The position numbers and the translations under genes are program-made. A stretch of DNA of 64,000 nt from assembly GCA_002482645.1 (NCBI GenBank), contig DLGJ01000012.1, positions 62,001-126,000 on the forward strand. Direction: 5' to 3'. The notes under the pieces were generated by a model, which saw nothing but the letters and a program-made list of their open reading frames with translations, searched no databases and was not told where the DNA came from. This document shows positions 49,760 to 58,634 of the stretch, piece by piece (position 1 is the first letter of the stretch; every line of letters starts with the position of its first letter). This DNA comes from Hyphomicrobiaceae bacterium UBA7697. Lineage in GTDB: Bacteria > Pseudomonadota > Alphaproteobacteria > Rhizobiales > Methyloligellaceae.

Positions 49760-50935
49760 TCAAGACCCGGACGCTTCGCGCCCGGCGATGAGGCCGAGCA
49801 CGACCTGCGCGGCGCGCTGGCTCGGCGGCGGATCCGCGTCGCCGAGAATATGCAGAACTTCTTCGAAGCCTTGCTGTTGGGCCGCGCGCGCTTCGGGCGA
49901 TCCGAGCAGATGGCCAACCTTCTCGGCAACGGCTTCGGCGGTGCACTCTTCCTGAATGAGTTCCGGCACGACCTCGCGGTCGGCGAGCAAGTTCACGAGC
50001 GAGGCGTATTTGACCGCGATCGGCATGCGCCGCACGATAAAGGCCGTCAGCGCGCTCACTCTGTACGCCACGGCCATCGGCACGCGCGCCAGGCCCAGTT
50101 CCAGCGTAACGGTGCCGGATTTCGCCATGGCCACGTCGCTCGCGGCGAAGGCGTCGAATCGCTCGGCGGGGTTCGTCACGCGCACGACCGGCAGCGGCCA
50201 ATTCGCCGTCTCGGCCTCGACCAGTTCGGCGACGTTGGGCGCGACCGGGATGACGATTTGAAGATCGCGATAGCGCTCCGTCAGCAGTGCGACCGCTTCT
50301 GCGAAGACCGGCAGCATGCGCCGCACTTCGCTGGTCCGGCTTCCCGGCACGACGCAAAGCAGCGGCGCGGTGTCGGCGATGCCATGAGCCTCGCGGAACG
50401 ATTTGCCGTCCCCGGCGAGTGCCGATTCGATGGCCGGGTGGCCGACATAGTCGGTCGGAAGGCCGTGCTCGGCGAAGTAGGGGACTTCGAACGGCAGAAG
50501 CGCCATGAGATGATCCACGCGGTTGCCGAGGGTCCTCGCGCGGCCCGCGCGCCAGGCCCAGGCTTGCGGCGCGACATAGTGCACGATGGGAATGCCCGAA
50601 CCGCGCAGTTTGCTCGCGACCCGCAAGGTGAAACTCGGCGCGTCGACCGTCACCACGATGTCGGGCTTCATTTCGCGAATTGTCGCGACGGTCTGGTTCA
50701 TGCGCTTCACGAGACGCGGCAGGTGCGGCAGGACTTCGGCGATGCCGATCAGCGCCAGCTCACGCATGGGAAACAGGCTTTTCAAACCATGAGCTTCGCT
50801 TTGCGGACCGCCAATGCCGACGATGCGGACCCGGTTCCCGGTCATGTCCCGCAGTGCGCCGATCAGCCGCCCGGCGAGATTGTCGCCGGACGGTTCGCCG
50901 GCAATGATAAAGATCAGCGGCTCCCGCCCGCTCAT
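49760..50935 (-). CDS. lpxB: Lipid-A-disaccharide synthase LpxB
   Basis: 391 residues, GT-B/GT19 glycosyltransferase joining UDP-diacylglucosamine and lipid X. N-terminal AGEPSGDNLAGRLI, then GGPQSEAHGLKSLFPMRELALIGIAEVLPHLP, YVAPQAWAWR and SGTVTLELGL are family signatures. ATG 50935 has GAGGGGAG seven to eight bases upstream, so this start is preferred to 50977. Other lpx genes are not in the window. Convergent with the oxidoreductase. Confidence 0.93.
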   Translation of the reverse strand: MSGREPLIFIIAGEPSGDNLAGRLIGALRDMTGNRVRIVGIGGPQSEAHGLKSLFPMRELALIGIAEVLPHLPRLVKRMNQTVATIREMKPDIVVTVDAPSFTLRVASKLRGSGIPIVHYVAPQAWAWRAGRARTLGNRVDHLMALLPFEVPYFAEHGLPTDYVGHPAIESALAGDGKSFREAHGIADTAPLLCVVPGSRTSEVRRMLPVFAEAVALLTERYRDLQIVIPVAPNVAELVEAETANWPLPVVRVTNPAERFDAFAASDVAMAKSGTVTLELGLARVPMAVAYRVSALTAFIVRRMPIAVKYASLVNLLADREVVPELIQEECTAEAVAEKVGHLLGSPEARAAQQQGFEEVLHILGDADPPPSQRAAQVVLGLIAGREASGS

Positions 50936-51019
50936 GATTGGCTCCCCTCGCTTCGTCACGGCTAGGATGTAGGCCAAACGGTTGGGGTGGGGCTAGCAAA
51001 ACTCGCGCCTGTGGAAACG

Positions 51020-51943
51020 TCAGTTCTCGATGCGGATACGGAACGTGGCGCGGAACGAGCCGCCTTTCGGGACGAGACGCAGACCCTCGCCGCTGATGAG
51101 AGCATTCGCGGGCGCCGTCATCGGTTCGAAGGCAATGTAATTCTGGTCGTGCGGCGCGTAGACCTGTGCGTGCGTGTAGCCTTCGAGCAGGTCTACGGAA
51201 ATCCGCCGGCTTTCGTATCCGATCGAGAGCGTGGCGCCGGCGCCGGTCAGCGCGAAGCCGTCGTCGAAGTCGCGCGTGCCGAGCCGTCCATCGAGACCGG
51301 AGAACGGCACGCGCGCGCCGGTCGGAATTTGCCGCGCATCCATTTTGAGGTGCTGCATTTCCGGAAGCGTGATGCGCCAATCCGTGCGGTTGCCGTCGAG
51401 ACCGAAATAAGGATGGAAGCCGAAGCTGACGGGCACGTCGCTATCGCCGGTCGCGGCGAGGGCAGTCTCGATCGTCAGACTGCCGGGAGCGATGCTCGCG
51501 GTCATGGATACTCCGCACGGATAGGGAAACACCGCGAGGCCTTGCGGACGCGACCAGTCCAGGCGCGCGGACAGCGATGTGCCGGATGCTTCGACGGTCT
51601 CCCATTGAAGGTGCGGCCACATCAGCCCGTGCATCGGAAGGCCGTTCTGATCGTAGCGCAGGGACAGAGAATGCGGCGGCAGCGTCACCCCGCGTCCGGC
51701 CGCTTCGTAGCGGAAATCGGCGAGACGGTTCGCGAAGGGAAACAGAAAGGGGATCCCCGCTGTGCGGTTCGCGGCGCACGCGACGATGAGGTTGTCGATC
51801 CGGCGCAAGACCTCGATGCCGTTCTTGCGCAGCGAGATGCCGACCATGCCATAACCCGGTAGGAACGTGGCTTCCGTATCGCCCGCGGCGATGCGCGTGG
51901 CCGTGGGGTCGTTCAACAGGTTCGGAACATACGTTTGCGTCAC
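51020..51943 (-). CDS. Aldose 1-epimerase family protein
   Basis: 307-residue galactose-mutarotase fold. Substrate-binding and catalytic elements: PFANRLADF, SFGFHPYFGL (His) and the C-terminal FEPMTAPANAL (Glu). Cytoplasmic. Starts with ATG 51943 and precedes lpxB. It follows the PhzF/agu genes on the same strand but with a 25-bp gap, so it may share their transcript. Its actual sugar substrate is unknown. Confidence 0.85.
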   Translation of the reverse strand: MTQTYVPNLLNDPTATRIAAGDTEATFLPGYGMVGISLRKNGIEVLRRIDNLIVACAANRTAGIPFLFPFANRLADFRYEAAGRGVTLPPHSLSLRYDQNGLPMHGLMWPHLQWETVEASGTSLSARLDWSRPQGLAVFPYPCGVSMTASIAPGSLTIETALAATGDSDVPVSFGFHPYFGLDGNRTDWRITLPEMQHLKMDARQIPTGARVPFSGLDGRLGTRDFDDGFALTGAGATLSIGYESRRISVDLLEGYTHAQVYAPHDQNYIAFEPMTAPANALISGEGLRLVPKGGSFRATFRIRIEN

Positions 51944-51968
51944 CAGCCTCTCCTTTCCGGCATTGCCG

Positions 51969-52880
51969 TTATCGGAGTGTGAGCGTGCCGCTCATCACTG
52001 GAATACACCGGCCGCCGACTTGGGTTGCCGTCACGACGCCGTTCCGCTTCGCGGCCATCGCTTCGATCAGGCTTGGGCGTCCCATGTCGACACCTTGGCC
52101 AATTCTGGCCTTCAGGACCAAGTCCGGCTTGCTGTTGAGATGGGCCAGGAGGCCGATCAAAGCCACATTTCCGGCGCCGGTGGCCGGATCCTCCGGTACG
52201 CCGAGAAGAGGCGCGAACATCCGGGCCTGAATCGGCGGATTGGACTGGGGCTCCCGAACATAGAGGAAAAGCCCGCTTGCGAGCTCGCGCGGCAAGTGTT
52301 GCGCGAAGGCGCTCGTGTTCGGAGAGGCCGCCGTCAAGGCCGCCCGATCCCTAAGTTGGGCGAAGACGAAGGGCATGCCGGCACTGGCGATCAAAGGAAG
52401 GTGCCGGCTCTGCTCGATGCTCGCGGGCGAAAGACCGCAAAGACTTGCGACGATGCCGGGCGCGAGGGTCGTTCCCACGCTCAGCCGTTGCGGCGCGGCG
52501 ACTTGAGCGCCCATGATCGACCCGCCGTTTCTCAGCACGTTGACGGTGACCAGGCCGCCGGGCTCTTCGAATGTCACGACGTCGTTGGCGATCGGCTTTC
52601 CGCGCCGCTCCGCCTCGTTCGCCAGCACGTAGGCTGTGCCCACATTGGGATGGCCGGCGAATGGCAGTTCGGCCCATGGTGTGAAGATGCGAACGCGGGC
52701 GGTGTTCGCCGGATCTTGGGGCCGCAAGATAAACGTGGTCTCCGACAGATTGAATTCGGCGGCGATGGTCTGCATCTGCTGCGTCGAGAGTCCGTCGGCG
52801 CCATGGACCACGGCGAGCGGATTGCCGCCGAATTGGTGTTCGGCGAAGACGTCGACAGTCGCGTATCGAAGCAGACTCAT
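51969..52880 (-). CDS. PhzF-family isomerase/epimerase
   Basis: 303-residue diaminopimelate-epimerase-like fold. Catalytic Glu47 in NLSETTF, TPWAELPFAGHPNVGTAYVLA and GSIMGAQVA typical of PhzF/YddE. No phenazine genes nearby, so its substrate is unknown. ATG 52880 overlaps the aguB stop (ATGA pattern on the minus strand), indicating a coupled operon aguA-aguB-phzF-like. Confidence 0.85.
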   Translation of the reverse strand: MSLLRYATVDVFAEHQFGGNPLAVVHGADGLSTQQMQTIAAEFNLSETTFILRPQDPANTARVRIFTPWAELPFAGHPNVGTAYVLANEAERRGKPIANDVVTFEEPGGLVTVNVLRNGGSIMGAQVAAPQRLSVGTTLAPGIVASLCGLSPASIEQSRHLPLIASAGMPFVFAQLRDRAALTAASPNTSAFAQHLPRELASGLFLYVREPQSNPPIQARMFAPLLGVPEDPATGAGNVALIGLLAHLNSKPDLVLKARIGQGVDMGRPSLIEAMAAKRNGVVTATQVGGRCIPVMSGTLTLR

Positions 52881-53734
52881 GTCAGCGTGTCCCCATACAG
52901 ATCGGTGCGGCGGTCCCGGAAGAATCCCCACTCGGCGCGATAGACGGCGATCTCGTCGAGATCGAAGCGTGCGACGATCACGCCTTCGGCGTCCTCGCCG
53001 AGGCTGGCGGCGATCTCGCCGGTATGGTCGGCGGCGAAGGAGTGCCCGTAATAGCGCTGGCGTGTGCCGTCGTTGTCTTCTTCGCCGATCCGGTTCGCGG
53101 CGATAATGGGGACGGCATTGGCGACGGCATGGCCCTGCATCACGCGGCGCCAGCGCTCATGGGTATCGAGCGTTTCGTCGTAGGGCTCCGATCCGATGGC
53201 CGTCGGGTAAAGCAGAATCTCGGCGCCTTCGAGCACCATGGCGCGCGCGGCCTCCGGATACCACTGGTCCCAGCAAATGCCGACGCCGATCGTGCCGTGC
53301 TTCGTACGCCACGCCTTGAAGCCCGTATCGCCGGGACGGAAATAATATTTCTCCTGGTAACCGGGACCGTCGGGAATATGGCTCTTGCGGTACACGCCCA
53401 GAATGGCGCCGTCCGCGTCGGCGATGGCGACGCTGTTGAAGAAATGCGGTCCGTCTTTTTCGAAGAACGAGATGGGGATCACGACGCCGAGTTCCTTGGC
53501 CAGCGCGGCAAGCGCGCGTACGCACGGATGCTCGCCGGCGGGAAATGCCGTCTCGAACCATTTCGGGTCCTGGCGGGTGGGGAAGTAGATGCTTTGGAAC
53601 AGCTCCGGCGGCAGGATCACCTGCGCGCCCTGGCGGGCGGCCTCGCGGACCAACGCTTCGACCGTGTCGAAATTCGCGCTCAGGTCCGGACCGAAAGCCG
53701 CCTGAATTGCCGCAACCGTCACCTCGCGCGCCAT
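52877..53734 (-). CDS. aguB: N-carbamoylputrescine amidase AguB
   Basis: 285-residue carbon-nitrogen hydrolase. The Glu-Lys-Cys triad is Glu44 (LPPELF), Lys117 (YRKSHIPDG) and Cys154 (GICWDQWYPE). It converts N-carbamoylputrescine to putrescine, carbon dioxide and ammonia. The GICWDQWYPE form is typical of AguB. The adjacent aguA makes its substrate, so assignment is strong. Confidence 0.93.
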   Translation of the reverse strand: MAREVTVAAIQAAFGPDLSANFDTVEALVREAARQGAQVILPPELFQSIYFPTRQDPKWFETAFPAGEHPCVRALAALAKELGVVIPISFFEKDGPHFFNSVAIADADGAILGVYRKSHIPDGPGYQEKYYFRPGDTGFKAWRTKHGTIGVGICWDQWYPEAARAMVLEGAEILLYPTAIGSEPYDETLDTHERWRRVMQGHAVANAVPIIAANRIGEEDNDGTRQRYYGHSFAADHTGEIAASLGEDAEGVIVARFDLDEIAVYRAEWGFFRDRRTDLYGDTLT

Positions 53735-53738
53735 GAGC

Positions 53739-54878
53739 TCACCTGGGTCCGGAATAGTTCGGATCGAAAACGGGCTCCTCCCGGGTGATGCAATGGAAGG
53801 CGCCGCCTCCAGCGTCTCCCGCCCCCAAGAGGCCGTAGGCGGGAAGCCCGATAACCTTGCGGTTGGGAAACACCGCTTGCAAGCAATCGAGTGCCGTGGT
53901 CTCCGTTTTCGTCCCGAACACCGGCACGGCCACGACGCCGTTGGCGATGACGAAATTCAGGTACGAAGCGGGCGCGGTCTCGCCGAGCGCGTTCAGAACG
54001 CGGCCAGGGCCTGGGATGCGGACGACCTCGATCGGCTGGCCTTCCGCATCGGTCGCACCTTCGAGGCCGGCAGCGACGGCCTCCAGCACGTCCGCATTGG
54101 GGTCGTCCGCACCGGCCGGCCTCTGACAGACGATGAGGCCGGGTCCGGCAAAGCGGGCGATGTTGTCCACGTGACCGTCGGTGTGGTCCCCGGCAAGCCC
54201 TTCGTCGATCCAGACGATCTTCCGTGCGCCCAAGGCCGTGCGCAGCGCGGTTTCGGCGTCCGCTTGGGACCATCCGTTGCGGTTCGCGTTCAGCAGCGTC
54301 TGCCGGGTGGTGAGGATCGTGCCGGCGCCGTCGCTGTCGATGGCGCCGCCCTCGAGAACGAAATCGGCGGAGAGTGTGGGCACGCCTGCGAGCCGTGCGA
54401 TCGCATCGCCGACCGTGTCGTCGCCCGTGAGCGAGAACTTTCCGCCCCAGCCATTGTTCCGGAAGCGCAATGCCAGAGGGCCGTCGCTGCCCGTTGCGAA
54501 GATGGGACCGGTATCGCGGAGCCAAATATCGCCATAGGGCGCGGACAAAATTTCGGCGAACTCTCCGACGGCGCTCTGGGCGGAGCGCAGCGCGTCTTCA
54601 TCGTTTGCGAGGAGCCGGACCCGGTTCGTGGGCGCGAGCGCGCGGACGAGAGCCGCGACATCCCGGCGCGGCGCTTCGAGATCGCCGTTCCATTCGTTCG
54701 CGTCGGCCGGCCAAGCGGTCCATATCGCCCGTTGTGGCGCCCATTCGGGCACAAGGGTCGGGTCGAGTGCAGGCAGGTCTGTTGTCGAGGCGTGCAAGGG
54801 TTGCCGGGGACCGAGAATTGCTGGATGGGCGGCGGCGCTGCCGTGCCAGGGTCTGGCGCGCATCGCCGGTTCGCGCAC
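53739..54878 (-). CDS. aguA: Agmatine deiminase AguA
   Basis: Up to 379 residues. Pentein fold with the catalytic Cys at 363 in GGGAFHCITREEP, plus APYGDIWLRDTGP and WIDEGLAGDHTDGHVDNIARF. Converts agmatine to N-carbamoylputrescine. The true start may lie later, since family members begin just before PEWAPQRAIWTAWP, about 45 residues in; GTG 54878 and ATG 54863 both lack a clear ribosome binding site. Ends 4 bp before the aguB start. Confidence 0.9.
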   Translation of the reverse strand: MREPAMRARPWHGSAAAHPAILGPRQPLHASTTDLPALDPTLVPEWAPQRAIWTAWPADANEWNGDLEAPRRDVAALVRALAPTNRVRLLANDEDALRSAQSAVGEFAEILSAPYGDIWLRDTGPIFATGSDGPLALRFRNNGWGGKFSLTGDDTVGDAIARLAGVPTLSADFVLEGGAIDSDGAGTILTTRQTLLNANRNGWSQADAETALRTALGARKIVWIDEGLAGDHTDGHVDNIARFAGPGLIVCQRPAGADDPNADVLEAVAAGLEGATDAEGQPIEVVRIPGPGRVLNALGETAPASYLNFVIANGVVAVPVFGTKTETTALDCLQAVFPNRKVIGLPAYGLLGAGDAGGGAFHCITREEPVFDPNYSGPR

Positions 54879-55025
54879 GATGTTATGAGAGATGAATTCC
54901 GTCCGGCAAGTTCGATTTCGCGGGCGTCCGCGCCGCGCACGGGGGGCACGGCCGAGGGGAGCGATCTTAGGCTGGCACGCGCCATCCCGCGTGCGAGGGC
55001 CCGTTACCGTGGCTCCGTAAATAGC

Positions 55026-55235
55026 TTAAGCCGACGCGACCCACATACCGGCGACATATCCGAAGGCAACCGCATCGGGATTGCGCTGGGCAGCCAGCAC
55101 TAGCTGATCTTCAGCGTCCACCTTGACGGCGCGATCGCCACGCCTCCGCACGTCACCAGTGCCCTTGTCGTCGTTCTTGCAGTAGCCGCTCAAAAGAATG
55201 ACCTGCTTGCCGCGAACGACAATCTTGGGGAGTGC
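55026..55235 (-). CDS. Small hypothetical protein, 69 residues
   Basis: GGAGGCGGGT just before ATG 55235 supports this start. Soluble, charged, with basic MALPKIVVRGKQVILLSGYC, one Cys, and a C-terminal small-residue stretch (DAVAFGYVAGMWVASA). No family recognised. Lies between aguA and the epimerase gene on the same strand. Confidence 0.55.
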   Translation of the reverse strand, partial: ALPKIVVRGKQVILLSGYCKNDDKGTGDVRRRGDRAVKVDAEDQLVLAAQRNPDAVAFGYVAGMWVASA

Positions 55236-55467
55236 CATACCCGCCTCCAATTTCGCCATCCTCGATATGTGCTCCGTTCGTTGACGCAGCGGAGACGTTG
55301 TCACGCTCGTGGACAGCAATTCTTATTTGGCGACCCCCACGTCAGCCTGTGGAAAACTATAGCGGTTGAATGCGACATTGATAAGACGAATGTCGCGAAA
55401 AGCGCTGAAAATTCCGTACGTTGCGCGGCGCAATATCGCCGCGCCGCAGCATGGCCGGAGCGCTTTG

Positions 55468-56421
55468 TTAATCAGGCACTTCTCTGGCGAGAGCCGCCAA
55501 GCCTTGTTGCGTTGCAACGGGCGGCGTCCAGGCCAAAGCGCGCAAAGCGGCCGGTTCGGCGACGAGAGAGTCGAACAGCGGCGCGGCATCCTCCCTTTGT
55601 CCCATGGCGCCCAGGGCGGCCTTCAGAAGCGGGGGCGGGACATAGAAGAGACCGGCTCTACGGCCCAGTCCTTGGCGCAGGGCGCCCACGATCTCCGCGA
55701 CCGTGACCGGCGCCGGATCGGCCACGATAAAGGGGCGCCGCAACGGCGCGGGCGCGGCCAAGACCCTATCGATCGCTTCGACCAGATTGTCGAGGGCGAG
55801 CAGGGAATGCCGCGCTTTCAACCCCGCCAGCGGCAGCGGATAGGGCAAGCGCGCGAGCTTCAGGAGTTTCGCGATATTGCCGCCCGCACCCGGACCGTAG
55901 ACCAGGGCGAGGCGAAGGGCGGCCCAGTCGAGGCCGGTCTCGGCCACGCCCCGTTCGGCTTCGAGTTTCGACCGGCCATAGGCGTCGGTGGGCCGTGGGT
56001 CCTGGTCTTCGGTCAGCGCGTCCGGCGCGGACGGGCCGGACTGCGCGCGGATCGAGGACAGGAACAGGAAGCGCTTCACGCGGGCGCGTTGCGCGGCGCG
56101 GGCGAACCGCACCGTCGCTTCGGTGTCGAGCAGGCGGTAGTCGTCCTCGGGCAGGCCCGTCATGGCGCGGGGAATGCCCGCGGTATGGATGACGGCATCG
56201 ACCTCGGCTAGGGCCTCGGACATGTTGTAGGGCTTGGCGATGTCGCCGATCAGGACGCTGGCGCAGGACTCCGGCATCGCCGAGGGGCGGCGCAGCAAGA
56301 CGCGCATCCGGTAGCCGCGCTCGGTAAGGCCCTTCAGAAGATGGCGGCCGATAAAGCCCGTTGCGCCGGTGAGGGCCACCAGCGGCTTCCGCTCCGGTCG
56401 CTGTGCGTCTGCTCCGGTCAT
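55468..56421 (-). CDS. NAD-dependent epimerase/dehydratase (extended SDR)
   Basis: 317 residues. NAD-binding GATGFIG at 18-24, catalytic Tyr-x3-Lys in YGRSK near 155, and SSIRAQ with the Ser nearby. Substrate pocket is not diagnostic; similar proteins act on nucleotide sugars or hydroxysteroid/sterol-like compounds. Start ATG 56421 places MTGADAQRPERKPLVALTGATGF at the N-terminus. Downstream of the outer-membrane protein gene but with a gap. Confidence 0.82.
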   Translation of the reverse strand: MTGADAQRPERKPLVALTGATGFIGRHLLKGLTERGYRMRVLLRRPSAMPESCASVLIGDIAKPYNMSEALAEVDAVIHTAGIPRAMTGLPEDDYRLLDTEATVRFARAAQRARVKRFLFLSSIRAQSGPSAPDALTEDQDPRPTDAYGRSKLEAERGVAETGLDWAALRLALVYGPGAGGNIAKLLKLARLPYPLPLAGLKARHSLLALDNLVEAIDRVLAAPAPLRRPFIVADPAPVTVAEIVGALRQGLGRRAGLFYVPPPLLKAALGAMGQREDAAPLFDSLVAEPAALRALAWTPPVATQQGLAALAREVPD

Positions 56422-56574
56422 GCAGCTCCAAACGGTCCGCCACGCGGGACGGGGGTCGCCTCCGGTCCCTTGGAGCCTGAGTTCACAACCACATTTGGGC
56501 CAGAGCAAGCCCCAAGGGGCGATGGAGGCAGGACCGGCCGGGGCTGCCCGCAAGGCGCGCCCAATTGTGCGGCG

Positions 56575-57543
56575 TCAGAATTTGAAGCTCACCGCCGCGT
56601 CGAAGGTCTCGCCTTCGAACGTATTCTCGGCCCCGAACTCCTTGTAGTACTTCACGATCACCGTCAGGGCCTTCGTCGGGTCTGGGCTGGTGGTGAAGGT
56701 CACGATCGGCCCGACGCCGTAGACCTCGGACTCGAACGATCCGAGATGTGCGCCCGCGCCGCTGTCGCCCGTCACCTGGATCATACCGTAGCTCGCGACG
56801 CCGACGCCGAGCGGGCCGAAATTCTTGGTGATCGTGCCTTCCACGTTGACGATGTCGCCGGTCTTGTAGTTCGTCGCCGTGTTCTCGGTGTTCCAGGTGT
56901 AGAGCACCGCGCCCGTCGCTTGCCACCCGGTCTGCGGGTCGAAATAGGTCGCGGCGAAACGCGGCATGAACGCCCAGTGATTGAGACTCGTGTTCGCGAG
57001 TTGATCGGTGCGATATTCGCCGGTCGGCGCGAGAATGAAGGCCGCGACGTTCCAATGGAAGTTGCCTTCGTCCCAACCGAGGATCGCCGGGGCGATCACG
57101 GTGTCGCCCAGAGCGAGATTGGTGTCTCCCCGGTTCACCGTGAAGCCGCCGAACCGATTGCCGCGCGGTCCCGTGAAGGCCGGGATTCCGAGCCCGACAT
57201 CCACGTCCATCGCGACGACGGATGGCGTGACGTTCATGGCGAAGGTTCTGCCGAAGGGCTTCCAGGGCGACACATAGGTCAGAGACGGAACGGTCGCGGT
57301 GAAGCTCTGGTCGACGCCAAGTTCGACGACGCCGTTGAAGATCGTGGCATCGGCGCTGCCGCTATAGTCGTAAACGTCCGTGCGCAGATAGAAGCCGGGA
57401 ACGGAGGGGATAACCCCGCCGAAGACATCCGTATAGCCCTTAAGCCAAGGGCTCGCGCCGAACTCGGCGCTCTGCGCCGCTCCCGGCGCGAACGCGGCCC
57501 CGATTAGCGCCAGGCCGCCGGCAATGACACTCGTCCGTCCCAT
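56575..57543 (-). CDS. Outer-membrane transporter-like protein (SphA/phenol MetA family)
   Basis: 322 residues with a signal peptide (cleavage near AQSAEFG, residues 23-29). The rest is beta-barrel-like with alternating aromatic strands: FYLRTDVYDYSG, FGGFTVNRGDTNLALGD, GATYFDPQT-type ends and the C-terminal FDAAVSFKF (Phe last), as expected for outer-membrane insertion. It resembles the COG4313 family found with aromatic-degradation genes. GGAGG lies before ATG 57543. Confidence 0.78.
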   Translation of the reverse strand: MGRTSVIAGGLALIGAAFAPGAAQSAEFGASPWLKGYTDVFGGVIPSVPGFYLRTDVYDYSGSADATIFNGVVELGVDQSFTATVPSLTYVSPWKPFGRTFAMNVTPSVVAMDVDVGLGIPAFTGPRGNRFGGFTVNRGDTNLALGDTVIAPAILGWDEGNFHWNVAAFILAPTGEYRTDQLANTSLNHWAFMPRFAATYFDPQTGWQATGAVLYTWNTENTATNYKTGDIVNVEGTITKNFGPLGVGVASYGMIQVTGDSGAGAHLGSFESEVYGVGPIVTFTTSPDPTKALTVIVKYYKEFGAENTFEGETFDAAVSFKF

Positions 57544-57695
57544 CGATCCCCCTCCGTTCGATGCAGACTGGCATGTGTGGGGCGAGCCTAGCGCGGCGAG
57601 CGCGCGCATTGCCATGGCATTTTGCGACAGCGGGCAGGATCGCCGGCGGATGTGCAAATTTGCAACAGCGGCCGGTGTGGCGGTTCGAGGAAACC

Positions 57696-57716
57696 GGCCG
57701 GCCGCATCGGCCGGCC
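57696..57716. terminator. Hairpin directly after the second Crp/Fnr gene
   Basis: GGCCGGCC (57696-57703) and GGCCGGCC (57709-57716) pair around GCATC. It starts 3 bases after the stop codon of the minus-strand regulator gene. No long T-run follows, so it may slow rather than fully stop transcription. Confidence 0.45.
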
Positions 57717-57718
57717 CG

Positions 57719-58411
57719 TCAAACGCCGCAGACGTCTTGGAGCCGCTTGCGGTCGATCACTTTGAGCCGTCCATAGCCTTGTTCCACGAGGCCGGCATTC
57801 GCGAACCGTTTGATCGTGCGCCTCAGCGTCGGCAAGGAAACGGCCAAGAGCTGCGCGAGATCGGGTTGCGAAATCTGGATCCAGTCATCCGCATTCGGAT
57901 GAGCCGCCGCCTCCAGGAGCAGCCGGTCCGCCACGCGCTTGTCGATGGAGATGATCGCCAGATTTGCGACGACACTCAGGGCGGTTCTGAAATTCTCGTA
58001 GGTCAGTGCATAGAAATCTGTGTGAAGCTTCGGGTCCTCGCGCACGAGCCTGGCGACGTCGCGGGGCCGAAACTGAACCATGGTCGTCGGCTCGGCGGCA
58101 TGGATCGAGACGAGCCGGGGTCCTTTGGCAAAAAGCGCAAGATCGCCCACCCAAAAGCCCGAACCGGCGTGGTGGGCAATGTAGTCTTCTCCGTCGTTCC
58201 GGGGGAAAGCGATATTGATCGAGCCCTGGACCAAACCGAAGATGCCGTTGGGAGCCTCGCCGGTTAGGTAGATCGGCTGATGGGTGCCGAAGGTCCGAAG
58301 TTTGGCTATGTCGGCCAATCGTCTTTGGGTCTCTTTGCTCCGTTCCGAGAACCAGCCGCGCGATTGCAGAATGCGAAGAGCGCCGTCCAGATCCGAAACG
58401 TTCGTCGTCAT
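57719..58411 (-). CDS. Crp/Fnr-family transcription regulator
   Basis: 230 residues. Cyclic-nucleotide-binding-like N-terminal domain (HQPIYLTGEAPNGIFGLVQGSINIAF) and C-terminal winged helix (ISQPDLAQLLAVSLPTLRRTIKRFANAGLVEQGYG). No Cys cluster typical of FNR. Divergent from the sulfatase gene across a 223-bp region that carries 20-bp tandem repeats, so it may control the sulfatase. Confidence 0.85.
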   Translation of the reverse strand: MTTNVSDLDGALRILQSRGWFSERSKETQRRLADIAKLRTFGTHQPIYLTGEAPNGIFGLVQGSINIAFPRNDGEDYIAHHAGSGFWVGDLALFAKGPRLVSIHAAEPTTMVQFRPRDVARLVREDPKLHTDFYALTYENFRTALSVVANLAIISIDKRVADRLLLEAAAHPNADDWIQISQPDLAQLLAVSLPTLRRTIKRFANAGLVEQGYGRLKVIDRKRLQDVCGV

Positions 58412-58580
58412 GCGGGAATCTCGTCAGATGAGCGGTTTTTGATTGGGCCGTGAGGGTAGCATCCGGTTAGTCTCTTCGCGAGAAGAGGATCTCGGCGAGG
58501 TTCGCTTCCAGGTCCGGGCCATAGCCTGCGACCCTCTTTTTCGTGTCTCCAAGCTTTGCGCAACATGCATCGATGCTTGC

Positions 58581-58620
58581 GCAGCGTGCATCACAACAAA
58601 GCAGCGTGCATCAAAACAAA
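58581..58620 (+). repeat. Two 20-bp tandem repeats in the sulfatase leader
   Basis: GCAGCGTGCATCACAACAAA (58581-58600) is followed at once by GCAGCGTGCATCAAAACAAA (58601-58620), with one mismatch. The next bases are the ribosome binding site GAAGGAG of the sulfatase gene. A degenerate third unit (CAACATGCATCGATGC) precedes them. A direct-repeat operator is one possible role. Confidence 0.85.
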
Positions 58621-58634
58621 GAAGGAGTGCTAGC

